The position numbers and the translations under genes were made by a program. Positions 19,208-27,539 of a stretch of 64,000 nt of DNA are shown here, piece by piece (position 1 is the stretch's first letter; each line of letters starts with the position of its first letter). The DNA comes from Vogesella indigofera. GTDB lineage: Bacteria > Pseudomonadota > Gammaproteobacteria > Burkholderiales > Chromobacteriaceae. The DNA is taken from NCBI RefSeq assembly GCF_003633895.1, contig NZ_RBID01000017.1:98507-162506 (forward strand), in the 5' to 3' direction. A model generated the notes under the pieces. The model saw only the letters and a list, made by a program, of their open reading frames with translations. It did not search any database and was not told the DNA's origin.

Positions 19208-20021
19208 GCGAATCGGCTTGTCGCTGGCGCCGGAACGCGCGGTCTGGCTGCGGCTGTCGCGCGGCCTGCGGCCACGGCTGGTCGAGCGCGCGGTGGCCGC
19301 TTGCCCGCCGGCGGAGCAGGGGCCGGCGTGGCGCCCGGCGCTGGCCGCCCTGCGCGGCTTGCTGCAGGAGCAGCGCCTGCCGCCGCGCGCAGCAACGCTG
19401 GTGCTGTCCAACCATTTCGTGCGCTACCAGCTGATCCCGTGGCGCGAGGGGCTGGACACCCCGGAAGAGTGGCAGGCGCTGGTGCAGCACGCCTTCCGGC
19501 AGGTATACGGCGATGCCGCCGCGCAGTGGCTGTACCGCTGGAGCGGCAGCGGCTACGGCGGCCCGCTGCTGGCCAGCGCCATCGACAGCGAACTGCTGCA
19601 GGAAGCCGCTGCGCTGGCACAGGAGGCCGGCCTGCGGCTCGCGTCGGTGCAGCCCTATTTGATGGCGGCCTGCAATCACTGGCGCGGCCAGATCAAGGTT
19701 GGCCGCGGCGCCTTCCTGCTGGCGGAGCCGGGGCGGGTGGGGCTGGCCTGCTTTGACGAGCGCGGCTGGAGCGACCTGGTGTTCGAGCCGCTGGACGGCG
19801 ACATCGCTACCGCCTTGCCGGCGGTATTGCCGCGCATGCTGTTGCGCCTGCAGCGCAGCCCCCTGCCGCTGGAGGTGTTCGCCTTTGCCGGCGACGGCAG
19901 CGCGGTGGTGTGGCCCGAGCCGCAAACGCTGCGCCTGCGCCCGCTGGCGCTGCCGTCGGCGCTGGCCGCCCTGTCCGCGGCGGACCGGGCCGCCTGCAGC
20001 ATGGCGCTGCTGGGAGACTGA
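19188..20021 (+). CDS. PilM/MshI/GspL-cytoplasmic-domain-like protein
   Basis: A 277-residue protein with GTG 19188 as start (AGGAA lies 7 bp upstream). A longer frame from ATG 19161 overlaps gspE more. The chain has the layout of the actin-like PilM/GspL cytoplasmic fold: LSLHERIGLSLAPERAVWLRL at the start, ATLVLSNHFVRYQLIPW at about 72 and GAFLLAEPGRVGLACFDERG at about 180. There is no transmembrane segment. In pili and T2SS this subunit connects the ATPase to the membrane-anchored N/O pair. Here it is encoded separately, unlike a full GspL. Sequence similarity is weak, so function rests largely on position and fold signature. Confidence 0.7.
19694..19706 (-). repeat. Core copy of the GCGGCCAACSTTG repeat inside the PilM-like gene
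   Basis: Exact 13-mer core with S = C, lacking the outer T. It is the last copy before a gap of about 13 kb. Confidence 0.75.
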
Positions 20022-20023
20022 AC

Positions 20024-20548
20024 ATGCGCGCGATCGATCTCGACTACGTCAAAACCCGCCACCACTACGGCCGCGGCCTGCTGTTGCTGCTCGTGCTGGC
20101 GGCCTTGCTGCTGCAGGGCGGCTACTACGCGGCCCTGCAGCAGCAAGTCGCCAGTCAGCAGCAGATGGTCGCGCGCAACGAGATGGCGCTGCAGCGGTTG
20201 CAACCGCGCGCCACCGCCGCCGTGGCACCAGCGCTGCAACGCGAGATCGCCCGCGCCAACGAGGTGTGGGCGCGGCTGAACCAGTCGTGGCCGCAGCTGT
20301 TCGACGCGCTGGAGGCGGCCAGGAACAACGAGGTCGCCTTGCTGGAAGTGGAGCCGGACAGCCTGCGGCAGACGGTGCGCATCACCGCGGAAGTGAAGCG
20401 GCGCCCGGCGATGCTGGCCTATATCGAGCGCCTCGGCCAGCAGCCGGCACTCGGCGACATCACCCTGCTGGAGCACCACGTCAACCAGCAGGACAAGGAG
20501 CTGCCGATCCGCTTTTCGCTGTCGGCACAGTGGAGGGCCGGCTCATGA
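20024..20548 (+). CDS. PilN-like bitopic membrane assembly protein
   Basis: A 174-residue protein starting MRAIDLDYVKTRHHYGRGLL, preceded by GGGAGA. It has one membrane helix (LLLLLVLAALLLQGGYYAAL, about 18-38), a coiled-coil-like stretch (QQQVASQQQMVARNEMALQR) and a small ferredoxin-like periplasmic domain (RITAEVKRRPAMLAYIERLG). This is the PilN or GspL-C-terminal architecture, in which the short cytoplasmic N-terminus binds PilM and the periplasmic part pairs with PilO. Identification rests on topology and gene order; the sequence itself is divergent. Confidence 0.7.
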   Translation: MRAIDLDYVKTRHHYGRGLLLLLVLAALLLQGGYYAALQQQVASQQQMVARNEMALQRLQPRATAAVAPALQREIARANEVWARLNQSWPQLFDALEAARNNEVALLEVEPDSLRQTVRITAEVKRRPAMLAYIERLGQQPALGDITLLEHHVNQQDKELPIRFSLSAQWRAGS

Positions 20549-21093
20549 ACACGTTCTGGCCCCGGCTGAACTACCTGCGCCAGCGCGCGGGCTGGCCCTT
20601 GCTGCTGCTGGTGTTGCTGGTAATCGGCATGCTGCTGTTCCACACCATGCTGACGCGGCCGTTGCAGGGCCAGCTGACGCAGCTGCAACAGCAGGCGCAA
20701 CAGCAGGAGCGCGACATCGTGCGCCTGCGCTACCAGCGCAGCCACCCGGTGGCCAGCCCGCAACTGCGGTTGCAGCGCTTTTATCGCGCCTTTCCGCACC
20801 AGGCGACCGCGCCGCTGTGGCTGGAGAAGATCTATGCCGCCGCCGAAGCGCAGCAGCTGGCGCTGCCGCGCGGCGACTACAAGGTGCTGCCGGACCGCAG
20901 CGGGCAGCTGCTGCGCTACGAGGTGCAGCTGCCGGTGCGCGGCAGTTACCGACAGCTGCGCGCCTTCGTGGCGCAGCTGCTGGCCGAGAACCCGACGCTG
21001 TTGCTGGCCAACCTGCGCTTCAAGCGTGACAGCATCGGCCAGCCGCAGCTGGATGCCGCCATCCACCTGGTGCTGCTGCTGAGGGAGAGCTGA
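20545..21093 (+). CDS. PilO/GspM-like bitopic membrane assembly protein
   Basis: 182 residues; ATG 20545 overlaps the preceding stop (ATGA) and follows GGAGGG. Topology is a cytoplasmic N-terminus, a helix WPLLLLVLLVIGMLLFHTML (about 17-37), a Gln-rich coiled coil (LTQLQQQAQQQERDIVRL) and a compact alpha/beta domain (LLRYEVQLPVRGSYRQLRAF). This matches PilO/GspM partners of PilN/GspL. Secreted substrate and exact partners cannot be read from the sequence. Confidence 0.68.
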   Translation: MNTFWPRLNYLRQRAGWPLLLLVLLVIGMLLFHTMLTRPLQGQLTQLQQQAQQQERDIVRLRYQRSHPVASPQLRLQRFYRAFPHQATAPLWLEKIYAAAEAQQLALPRGDYKVLPDRSGQLLRYEVQLPVRGSYRQLRAFVAQLLAENPTLLLANLRFKRDSIGQPQLDAAIHLVLLLRES

Positions 21094-21095
21094 CC

Positions 21096-21596
21096 ATGCT
21101 TGCACAACGACAACGCTGGTTGCTGCTGGGGGGCGCACTGCTGCTGACCCTGCTGCTGGCGGCCGGCATCGGACAGCCGGAGAGCGAGACCGGGGCGGTG
21201 GTGGTCGAGCCGGTGGCCGCGCGTCCGCGCGGCAGCCGCGTCGCAGCCGCACCGCCGGCCGAGCTGCAGGTCGGCAGCCTGGCCAGCCTGCCGCGCGATC
21301 TGGGCGCGGGGCGGGTCAAGGATCTGTTCCCGGTGCAGAGCTGGTATGTGCCGCCGCCGCCGCCGAAACCGGCGCCGCCGAAGCCGCCGCCATTGCCGTT
21401 CACCTATCTGGGCAAGGCGGTCGACGATGGCCAGGTGACCGTATTCGTGGCGCAAGGGGAACGTAATCTGGTGGTGAAAGCGGGCGATGTCATCGACGGA
21501 GTGTACCGGGCAGACAGCATCCTGCCGCCGGTGATGACGTTCACCTACTTGCCGCTGCAAATGCAACAGACCTTAGAGATCGGAGTGGCAAATTGA
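21096..21596 (+). CDS. PilP/GspC-like periplasmic coupling protein
   Basis: A 166-residue protein with one N-terminal membrane helix (RWLLLGGALLLTLLLAAGIG), a linker, a Pro-rich stretch (PPPPPKPAPPKPPPLP, about 86-101) and a small beta domain (FTYLGKAVDDGQVTVFVAQG, VKAGDVIDGVYRADSI). The FTYLGK...V..GD.I.G.Y pattern is typical of the PilP/GspC homology-region domain that docks onto the secretin N0 domain. Its stop codon overlaps the TTG start of the secretin gene. Confidence 0.72.
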   Translation: MLAQRQRWLLLGGALLLTLLLAAGIGQPESETGAVVVEPVAARPRGSRVAAAPPAELQVGSLASLPRDLGAGRVKDLFPVQSWYVPPPPPKPAPPKPPPLPFTYLGKAVDDGQVTVFVAQGERNLVVKAGDVIDGVYRADSILPPVMTFTYLPLQMQQTLEIGVAN

Positions 21597-23578
21597 AACG
21601 CTTACTCTTTCGGCTGCTCATCCTGTCCGTGTTCGCGGGATGTGCCAGCAACAAGGCTTTCATGGAAGGCAAACAGCTGCTGCTGGACGGCCGGGCGGAG
21701 GAGGGCTTTGCCCGCCTGGAAGAGGTCGTCAAGCAGTCTCCGGACAATGTCGAGTACAAGAGCTACCTGTACAACCAGCGCGAGCGCTTCATCAACCAGT
21801 GGCTGGCGCAGGCCAATACCGTGCAGCTCAACAGCCAGTTCGACGACGCGGAGATCCTGTACCGCCGCGTGCTGAACCTCGACCCGCAAAACCAGCGCGC
21901 GCAGGCCGGGCTGGATGGTCTGGTGCAGGAGCGGCGCCACCGGCTGATGCTGGACGAGGCGCAGGCGCAGCAGCAAAAAGGCGAGGTGGCCCCGGCACTG
22001 GCCACGGTACGGCAGGTGCTGGCCGACAACCCGCGCCATCGCGACGCCAGGATCATGCTGCGGCGGCTGGAAGAGCAGGGCGGCAACGACAGCATCGTCA
22101 GCCCGCAGCTGAAATCGGCGCTGGCGCGCCCGATCACGCTGGAGTTTCGCGACGCGTCGCTGAAAGCGGTGTTCGAGATCATCTCGCGCACCGCCGGCGT
22201 CAACTTCGTCTACGACAAGGACGTGCGCGCCGACCTGAAGGCCACCATCTTCGTGCGCAACACCACCATCGAGGAAGCGGTGCAGCTGCTGCTGGTGTCC
22301 AACCAGCTCGACCGCCGCGTGCTCAACGACCGCACCATCATGATCTACCCCAACAACCCGGCGAAGCAGAAGGACTACCAGGAGCTGGTGGTGAAAAGTT
22401 TCTACCTGGCCAATGCCGAGGCCAAGGATGCGGCCAACCTGATCCGCACCCTGCTGAAGACGCGCGACATCTTCGTCGATGACAAGCGCAATCTGGTGGT
22501 GATGCGTGACACCCCCGAGGCGGTGCGGCTGGCGGAAAAACTGATCGCGTCGCAGGATCTGGCGGAGCCGGAAGCGATCCTGGAAGTGGAAGTGCTGGAG
22601 GTCAACCGTGCCCGGCTGCAGAACCTGGGCATCGAATGGCCGGGCCAGGTCGGCTACGGTCTGCTGCAGGGCGGTACCACCACCGCGGTGCTGGGCACCG
22701 GCGGCAACACCATCTCCGAGGTCACCACCCCTGGAAATACCGTGGCGCAGGGCGTGATTGACCTGCGCGCCAACCCCAGCCGGCTGACCACCTTCATCGC
22801 CAACCCGGCGCTGCTGGTCAACCTGCGGGCACAGGACACCAACGCCAACGTGCTGGCCAACCCGCGCATCCGCGTGAAGAACCACGAGAAGGCGAAGATC
22901 CACATCGGCGACAAGGTGCCGGTGTTCACCAGCACCGCGGTGGTCAATGCCGGCATCGCGCAGTCGGTGTCCTACCTCGATGTCGGCGTCAAGCTGGAGG
23001 TGCAGCCCACCATCGGCCTGGACGAAGACGTCACCATCGATGTCGGGCTGGAAGTCAGCAGCATCGTCAAGCAGGTGAACTTCGGCGACAGCATCGCCTA
23101 CCAGATCGGCTCGCGCGCGGTGGATACCATGCTGCGCCTGCGCAACGGCGAAACCCAGGTGCTGGCCGGCCTGATCCAGGATGAGGACAGAAGTTCGGTG
23201 ACCAAAATCCCGGGGCTGGGTGATTTGCCGCTGCTCGGCCGCCTGTTCTCCACCAATAACGACAACCGCTCCAAGTCGGAAATCGTGTTGCTGATCACGC
23301 CGCACATCGTGCACAACCTGGCGCTGCCGGCCCGCAATATTTCCGAATTCCGCGCTGGCACCGAAAGCAGCATCGGCGGTATGGGCGCGGTCGGCGGCGC
23401 ACCGTCACCGATCCCGTCTTCGGGTGTGAGCAGTCGCAGTGTGCCGCCGGCCGTGCCAGCGGTGCCGGGCATGATCCCGTTGCCGGGCATCGTGCCGTTC
23501 CAGCCGACACCGGCGCCGAGCACCGCACCGGCCCCGGTACCGATTCCGCCGCCGGCCGCACCGGCCCCGGCGCAGTAG
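21593..23578 (+). CDS. gspD: Outer-membrane secretin lipoprotein with N-terminal TPR-like region
   Basis: 661 residues. The TTG start at 21593 is fixed by GGAG 7 bp upstream and overlaps the preceding stop. The signal peptide ends in a lipobox (VFAGC, Cys17). Residues about 25-160 are TPR-like helical repeats ([20 protein letters not shown]). Then come an STN/N0-type domain ([19 protein letters not shown]), a secretin_N domain ([20 protein letters not shown]) and the secretin pore (about 330-565) with [20 protein letters not shown] and [20 protein letters not shown]. The last 70 residues are Pro/Ala-rich. A TPR front end on a secretin is unlike classical GspD and recalls MshL/PilQ-like or Geobacter-type systems. 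Confidence 0.9.
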   Translation: MKRLLFRLLILSVFAGCASNKAFMEGKQLLLDGRAEEGFARLEEVVKQSPDNVEYKSYLYNQRERFINQWLAQANTVQLNSQFDDAEILYRRVLNLDPQNQRAQAGLDGLVQERRHRLMLDEAQAQQQKGEVAPALATVRQVLADNPRHRDARIMLRRLEEQGGNDSIVSPQLKSALARPITLEFRDASLKAVFEIISRTAGVNFVYDKDVRADLKATIFVRNTTIEEAVQLLLVSNQLDRRVLNDRTIMIYPNNPAKQKDYQELVVKSFYLANAEAKDAANLIRTLLKTRDIFVDDKRNLVVMRDTPEAVRLAEKLIASQDLAEPEAILEVEVLEVNRARLQNLGIEWPGQVGYGLLQGGTTTAVLGTGGNTISEVTTPGNTVAQGVIDLRANPSRLTTFIANPALLVNLRAQDTNANVLANPRIRVKNHEKAKIHIGDKVPVFTSTAVVNAGIAQSVSYLDVGVKLEVQPTIGLDEDVTIDVGLEVSSIVKQVNFGDSIAYQIGSRAVDTMLRLRNGETQVLAGLIQDEDRSSVTKIPGLGDLPLLGRLFSTNNDNRSKSEIVLLITPHIVHNLALPARNISEFRAGTESSIGGMGAVGGAPSPIPSSGVSSRSVPPAVPAVPGMIPLPGIVPFQPTPAPSTAPAPVPIPPPAAPAPAQ

Positions 23579-23595
23579 CCGGACGGGGAGGGAAA

Positions 23596-24096
23596 ATGAA
23601 GGCGCCAGCGCAAACCGGCGGCCACCGCGCCCGCGGATTCACCCTCATCGAGCTGGTGGTCACCGTGGCGATCGTGGCGCTGCTGGCCAGCATCGCGCTG
23701 CCGCTGGCGGAGCTGACGGTGCAGCGCGGTAAGGAGCAGGAGCTGCGCGTGGCGCTGCGCCAGATCCGCGACGGCATCGACGCCTACAAGAAGGCGGTCG
23801 ACGACGGTCGCATCCTGAAGGCGGCCGACGAAAGCGGCTACCCGAAGACGCTGGCGGTGCTGGTGGAAGGCGTGCTCGATCCCAAGGACCCGGACAAGCA
23901 GAAGAAGATCTATTTCCTGCGCCGGCTGCCGCGCGATCCGCTGGCGGCCGACCCGCAGCAGGACGCCGCCGAAACCTGGGGGCTGCGCAGCTATGACAGT
24001 GAGGCCGACGCCCCGGAAGAGGGCGAGGACGTGTTTGATGTCTATTCCAGGGCGGATGGCAACGGGTTGAACGGCATCCCGTACCGGCAATGGTGA
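23596..24096 (+). CDS. Type II/IV pseudopilin (GspG/PilE-like)
   Basis: 166 residues with a prepilin site [22 protein letters not shown], Glu at +5. A helical spine ([20 protein letters not shown]) is followed by a GspG-like ending ([31 protein letters not shown]). ATG 23596 follows GGGAGGG. It lies 18 bp after the secretin gene. Probably a minor pseudopilin; exact equivalence to GspH/I/J cannot be assigned. Confidence 0.85.
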   Translation: MKAPAQTGGHRARGFTLIELVVTVAIVALLASIALPLAELTVQRGKEQELRVALRQIRDGIDAYKKAVDDGRILKAADESGYPKTLAVLVEGVLDPKDPDKQKKIYFLRRLPRDPLAADPQQDAAETWGLRSYDSEADAPEEGEDVFDVYSRADGNGLNGIPYRQW

Positions 24097-24148
24097 TAAC
24101 GCGGCCGCCGTGGTGTGCCGCGTGCGGCAGGGAAGATCGGGCGTGTCT

Positions 24149-24529
24149 ATGAAAATGCACCAAGCGCGTGGCTTTACGCTGATCGAGCTGATGGTGGTGA
24201 TGAGCATCATCGCCCTGTTGCTGACCATTGCCGTGCCGCGCTATCTCAGCAGTGTCGAGCGTTCCAAGGAAGCGGTGTTGCACAGCGACCTGTTCATCAT
24301 GCGCGAGGCCATCGACAAATACTACGGCGACCGCGCCAGGTATCCGGATGCGCTGGAACAGCTGGTGACCGACAGGTACCTGCGCAGCCTGCCGCAAGAC
24401 CCGTTTACCGAGAGCAGCACGACCTGGGTGGTGGTGCCGCCGGACGATCCGGCCAAGGGCGGGGTGTTCGACGTCAAGAGCGGCGCCGAAGGCGAGGCAC
24501 AGGATGGCAGCCGCTATCAGGAGTGGTAG
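24149..24529 (+). CDS. Type II/IV pseudopilin (GspG-like)
   Basis: 126 residues from ATG 24149; GTG 24143 is an alternative. The prepilin site is [22 protein letters not shown] with Glu at +5. The body (IDKYYGDRARYPDALEQLVT, YLRSLPQDPFTESSTTW) is GspG-like. It is clearly a paralog of the neighbouring pseudopilin genes, so the cluster has several related pilin-like subunits. Confidence 0.85.
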   Translation: MKMHQARGFTLIELMVVMSIIALLLTIAVPRYLSSVERSKEAVLHSDLFIMREAIDKYYGDRARYPDALEQLVTDRYLRSLPQDPFTESSTTWVVVPPDDPAKGGVFDVKSGAEGEAQDGSRYQEW

Positions 24530-25112
24530 CGCGCGTCGCCGTGCCCGGCGGGCGCCGGCTGCCGGCCAGCGCGGCTTCACCTATCTCGGGCTGCTGGTGC
24601 TGATCGCGGTGATCGGCTGGATGTTGGCCGCAACCGGCGAAGTGTGGTCCACGGTGCAGCAGCGCCAGCGCGAGCAGGAGCTACTGTTCGTCGGCAACCA
24701 GTACCGCGAGGCGATCCGACTGTATTACGAGCGCTCGCCGGCGGCGGCCAAGCGCTACCCGCCGACGCTGGCCGACCTGCTGCTGGACAAGCGCTATCCC
24801 ACTGTCCAGCGCTATCTGCGCCAGCTGTATCCCGACCCGATGACCAGCAAGCCGCAGTGGGGGCTGCTGCGCGCGCCCGACGGCGGCATCGCCGGCGTCT
24901 ACAGCCTCGGCGGCGGCGTGCCGTTCAAGGTCGACCAGTTCGAGCAGCGTGACGCCGCGTTCAAGGGTGCGCGCAGCTACGCACGCTGGCAGTTCAGCTA
25001 CCAGATCGTCGGTGGTGCCGCACTGCAACCGGATGCGGCCAACGAGGATGGTGAGAGTGAGCAGCCGTTCGACGCGCCGGCCGACAACGCCGATACCGGT
25101 GCTGACGGTTGA
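24504..25112 (+). CDS. Atypical pseudopilin lacking Glu at +5 (possible GspK-like tip subunit)
   Basis: 202 residues, overlapping the preceding gene by 26 bp. A basic leader (SGSARRRARRAPAAGQRG) precedes FTYLGLLVLIAVIGWMLAAT. The hydrophobic helix is intact but position +5 is Gly instead of the near-invariant Glu. In T2SS the tip pseudopilin GspK characteristically lacks this Glu. The rest (YYERSPAAAKRYPPTLADLL, YLRQLYPDPMTSKPQWGLLR) is GspG/GspH-like, and shorter than GspK. Last gene of the rightward operon. The tip role is an inference. Confidence 0.75.
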   Translation: MAAAIRSGSARRRARRAPAAGQRGFTYLGLLVLIAVIGWMLAATGEVWSTVQQRQREQELLFVGNQYREAIRLYYERSPAAAKRYPPTLADLLLDKRYPTVQRYLRQLYPDPMTSKPQWGLLRAPDGGIAGVYSLGGGVPFKVDQFEQRDAAFKGARSYARWQFSYQIVGGAALQPDAANEDGESEQPFDAPADNADTGADG

Positions 25113-25163
25113 GCGTCGATTGGACGCGATGCAATCTGCCGGGATGGCCCGCACGCCGGTTCT

Positions 25164-25382
25164 TCACGATGCCCCGCCGGGGTTGATCGGCCTCCGGCGT
25201 GCGCCACATGTCTTCAAATTCCCTGGATGGCAGATGATGTTGTGCGGCTGGCCGATCCGCTCGTCCTGCTCGGATCCACAGGCGCTGATGAAGGCCGGGT
25301 TGGCCCGCAGGATCACGCCCTTATGCTTGGTCATGCAGACCAGCGGGCGATGGAACTCCCGCGGGTACGCCTGCCCGGTCAC
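25164..25382 (-). pseudogene. Remnant of a PAS-domain (Aer-type) chemoreceptor gene
   Basis: A 72-codon minus-strand frame contains TKHKGVILRANPAFISACGS then ERIGQPHNIICHPGNLK. This matches the PAS core of Aer-type aerotaxis receptors; the intact receptor in this window has [20 protein letters not shown] and [16 protein letters not shown] at the equivalent places. The diagnostic HPDMP is degraded to HPGNL, and no HAMP or signalling domain follows. It sits between the secretion operon and the efflux operon, so it looks like scar material from an earlier rearrangement. Confidence 0.65.
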
Positions 25383-25445
25383 CGGTTGATGGTGTCGCCT
25401 GCTGCGCTTTCGTATCGGGTTATGGGCGTCATGGCACGCTTGCCG

Positions 25446-25982
25446 TCATCCGGCAAGCGGTCCGGCGTGTGCCAGGATCTTCTTTTGTAACCGTAGCAGC
25501 AGGTTTTTCTCGGACAGGCTCAGGACGGAAAATGTCCGCTCGGCCTGCTCGTGCAGGCGCGGCAGCAGCGCGTCCATTTGCGCGATGCCCCGCGCCGTCA
25601 GTCGCAGTTCGACGGTGCGCCGGTCATGTGCACTCCGGGAGCGCCGGATCAGCTGCATGGCTTCCAGCTCGTTGCCAATACGGGAGACGTTGGTCGGCTG
25701 TTCCCCGGTGCTTGCCGCCAGCGCGGAGGGGGTCATCACTCCATCCTGCGCCTGGTACAGCACCAGCAAGGTGGCGTAGGTCACCGGGGTCAGGTGGGCC
25801 TCGCGCAGCGTGTCGTGCATGTCCGCCAGCATCACCTTCCATAAGCATTGGAGCTGGTGAACCAGTTCCATGCTTTGTGGCGAATTGGGCGGCAGGCCGG
25901 GCTTGCTGCGGGCGAGCAGCGCTTCGGCAGCCCGGACGGTACGCCGTCCGGGCTTGGCGGGATGGCTCATGGTGCGGTCCAT
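25446..25982 (-). CDS. MarR-family transcriptional regulator
   Basis: 178 residues from ATG 25982. A winged-helix MarR domain is seen: LTPVTYATLLVLYQAQDGVM, TPSALAASTGEQPTNVSRIG (recognition helix) and the wing RSAHDRRTVELRLTARG, followed by a C-terminal dimerisation helix. It lies 11 bp downstream of the emrB stop, so it is the last gene of the efflux transcript. In the family, aromatic or drug-like ligands relieve repression. Autoregulation through the shared operon is inferred. Confidence 0.9.
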   Translation of the reverse strand: MDRTMSHPAKPGRRTVRAAEALLARSKPGLPPNSPQSMELVHQLQCLWKVMLADMHDTLREAHLTPVTYATLLVLYQAQDGVMTPSALAASTGEQPTNVSRIGNELEAMQLIRRSRSAHDRRTVELRLTARGIAQMDALLPRLHEQAERTFSVLSLSEKNLLLRLQKKILAHAGPLAG

Positions 25983-25993
25983 TGGTATCGGCC

Positions 25994-27532
25994 TCAGTGC
26001 ACGTTGCTGGTATCGGCGACGCGGGTGGGTCTGGGCGCGAGCCAAACCACACAGGCCGCCACCACGAACGACAGGCCGCTGATCCAGAACACCTCATTGG
26101 TCGACAGCATGATGCTTTGACTGTCCACCAGATAATTGAGCAGGTTGCGTGCCGGCTCCGTTCCGAAGACCGTTCCCATCGAATGTACCGCTTCGCCGCC
26201 GGCATCGGACAGGCCGGTCAGCACGTCGTGGTAGTACTTGGCCTTGTCCTCCCAGGCCGTGGTCACCAGCGAGGTGGCAATCGCGCCGGACATGGTGCGC
26301 AGGAAGTTCATTAGACCGGCGGCGGCGGCCATCTCGTGTTCTTCCACGCTGGACATGGCCAGGCCGATCAGCGGCACGAAGAAGAACGGCATGCCGAGCC
26401 CTTGGAAGAACAGCGGTAGCGCCACTTGCACGAAACTGATGTCGGTGGTGGCAAAACTGCGGAACAGCGTCACCGCACCCAGCCACATCACGCCCATGAA
26501 CACCAGTGGCCGCGGATCCATGCGCGTGGTCAGCTGCGCCACCAGCGGTGCGGCCAACACGGACAGGATGCCGCTGATGGCCTGCGCGATGCCGGCATCC
26601 GTCGCGGTGTACCCCATATAGCTTTGCAGCCATTGCGGGGTGAGCACGGTGGCGCCGAAGAACGAGCCGAAGGCGAGGGAAATGGTCAGCACGCTGACCC
26701 AGTAACCACGGTGGCGGAACACGCGCAGGTTGACCACCGGGTTGCGCTCGGTGAGCTCCCAGATCAGGAAGGCGGCGAAGCCGATCACCGCGACGATGGC
26801 CAGCGTCACGATTTCATTCGACGCAAACCAGTCGTGGTTCTTGCCTTCATCCAGCATCAGCTGCAGCGCCGCGACCCAGATCACCAGCAGTGCCAGCCCG
26901 ATGCTGTCAATGCGCGAACGCTGGATGGCGCTTTCGTGGCGCTTCAGCATCTGCCAGGCGATGTAGCTGCAGATCAGCGCGATCGGTACGTTGATGTGGA
27001 AAATCCACGGCCAGCTCACCTGGTCGCACAGCACGCCGCCCAATAGCGGCCCCAGCACCGGCGCCACCAGCGTGGTCATACTCCACAAGCCAATGGCCGT
27101 ACTTTGTTTCTCTTTCGGGAAGATCTGTTGCAGCAGGGTCTGCGACAACGGCATGAGCGGGCCGCCGGCCAGACCCTGCAGCACGCGGCAGGTCAGCAGC
27201 ATCTCCAGCGAACTCGACATGCCGCACAGCATGGAGAACAGGCCGAACAGCAGCATCGAGGTCACGAACAGGCGCACGGTGCCGAAGCGTGCCGTCAGCC
27301 AGCCGGTCAGCGGTACGGTGATGGCTTCTGCCACCGCATAAGAGGTAATGACCCAGGTGCCCTGGTTGGCAGCCACACCTAGGCCGCCGGCGATATTGGG
27401 TACCGAGACATTGGCGATGGTGGTGTCGAGCACCGCGATGAAGTTGCCCGCCGCCAGCGCCCCCGCGGCCAACCATAACTGGGCGCCGCTTAGCGGCGCG
27501 GGCGTAGCATGGGTTGTCGTTGCTGACATCAT
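25994..27532 (-). CDS. emrB: EmrB/QacA-type MFS drug exporter (DHA2, 14 TM)
   Basis: A 512-residue inner-membrane proton-driven exporter. Motif 1-like AVLDTTIANVSVPNIAGGLG lies in TM1. WVITSYAVAEAITVPLTGWL is the DHA2 signature, and LGPLLGGVLCDQVSWPWIFH is motif C/antiporter. Fourteen hydrophobic segments can be traced. With a membrane-fusion protein (emrA, 7 bp upstream) and an outer-membrane channel in the same operon it would form a tripartite pump for hydrophobic compounds. The specific substrates are unknown. Confidence 0.93.
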   Translation of the reverse strand: MMSATTTHATPAPLSGAQLWLAAGALAAGNFIAVLDTTIANVSVPNIAGGLGVAANQGTWVITSYAVAEAITVPLTGWLTARFGTVRLFVTSMLLFGLFSMLCGMSSSLEMLLTCRVLQGLAGGPLMPLSQTLLQQIFPKEKQSTAIGLWSMTTLVAPVLGPLLGGVLCDQVSWPWIFHINVPIALICSYIAWQMLKRHESAIQRSRIDSIGLALLVIWVAALQLMLDEGKNHDWFASNEIVTLAIVAVIGFAAFLIWELTERNPVVNLRVFRHRGYWVSVLTISLAFGSFFGATVLTPQWLQSYMGYTATDAGIAQAISGILSVLAAPLVAQLTTRMDPRPLVFMGVMWLGAVTLFRSFATTDISFVQVALPLFFQGLGMPFFFVPLIGLAMSSVEEHEMAAAAGLMNFLRTMSGAIATSLVTTAWEDKAKYYHDVLTGLSDAGGEAVHSMGTVFGTEPARNLLNYLVDSQSIMLSTNEVFWISGLSFVVAACVVWLAPRPTRVADTSNVH

Positions 27533-27539
27533 GGCTTCC

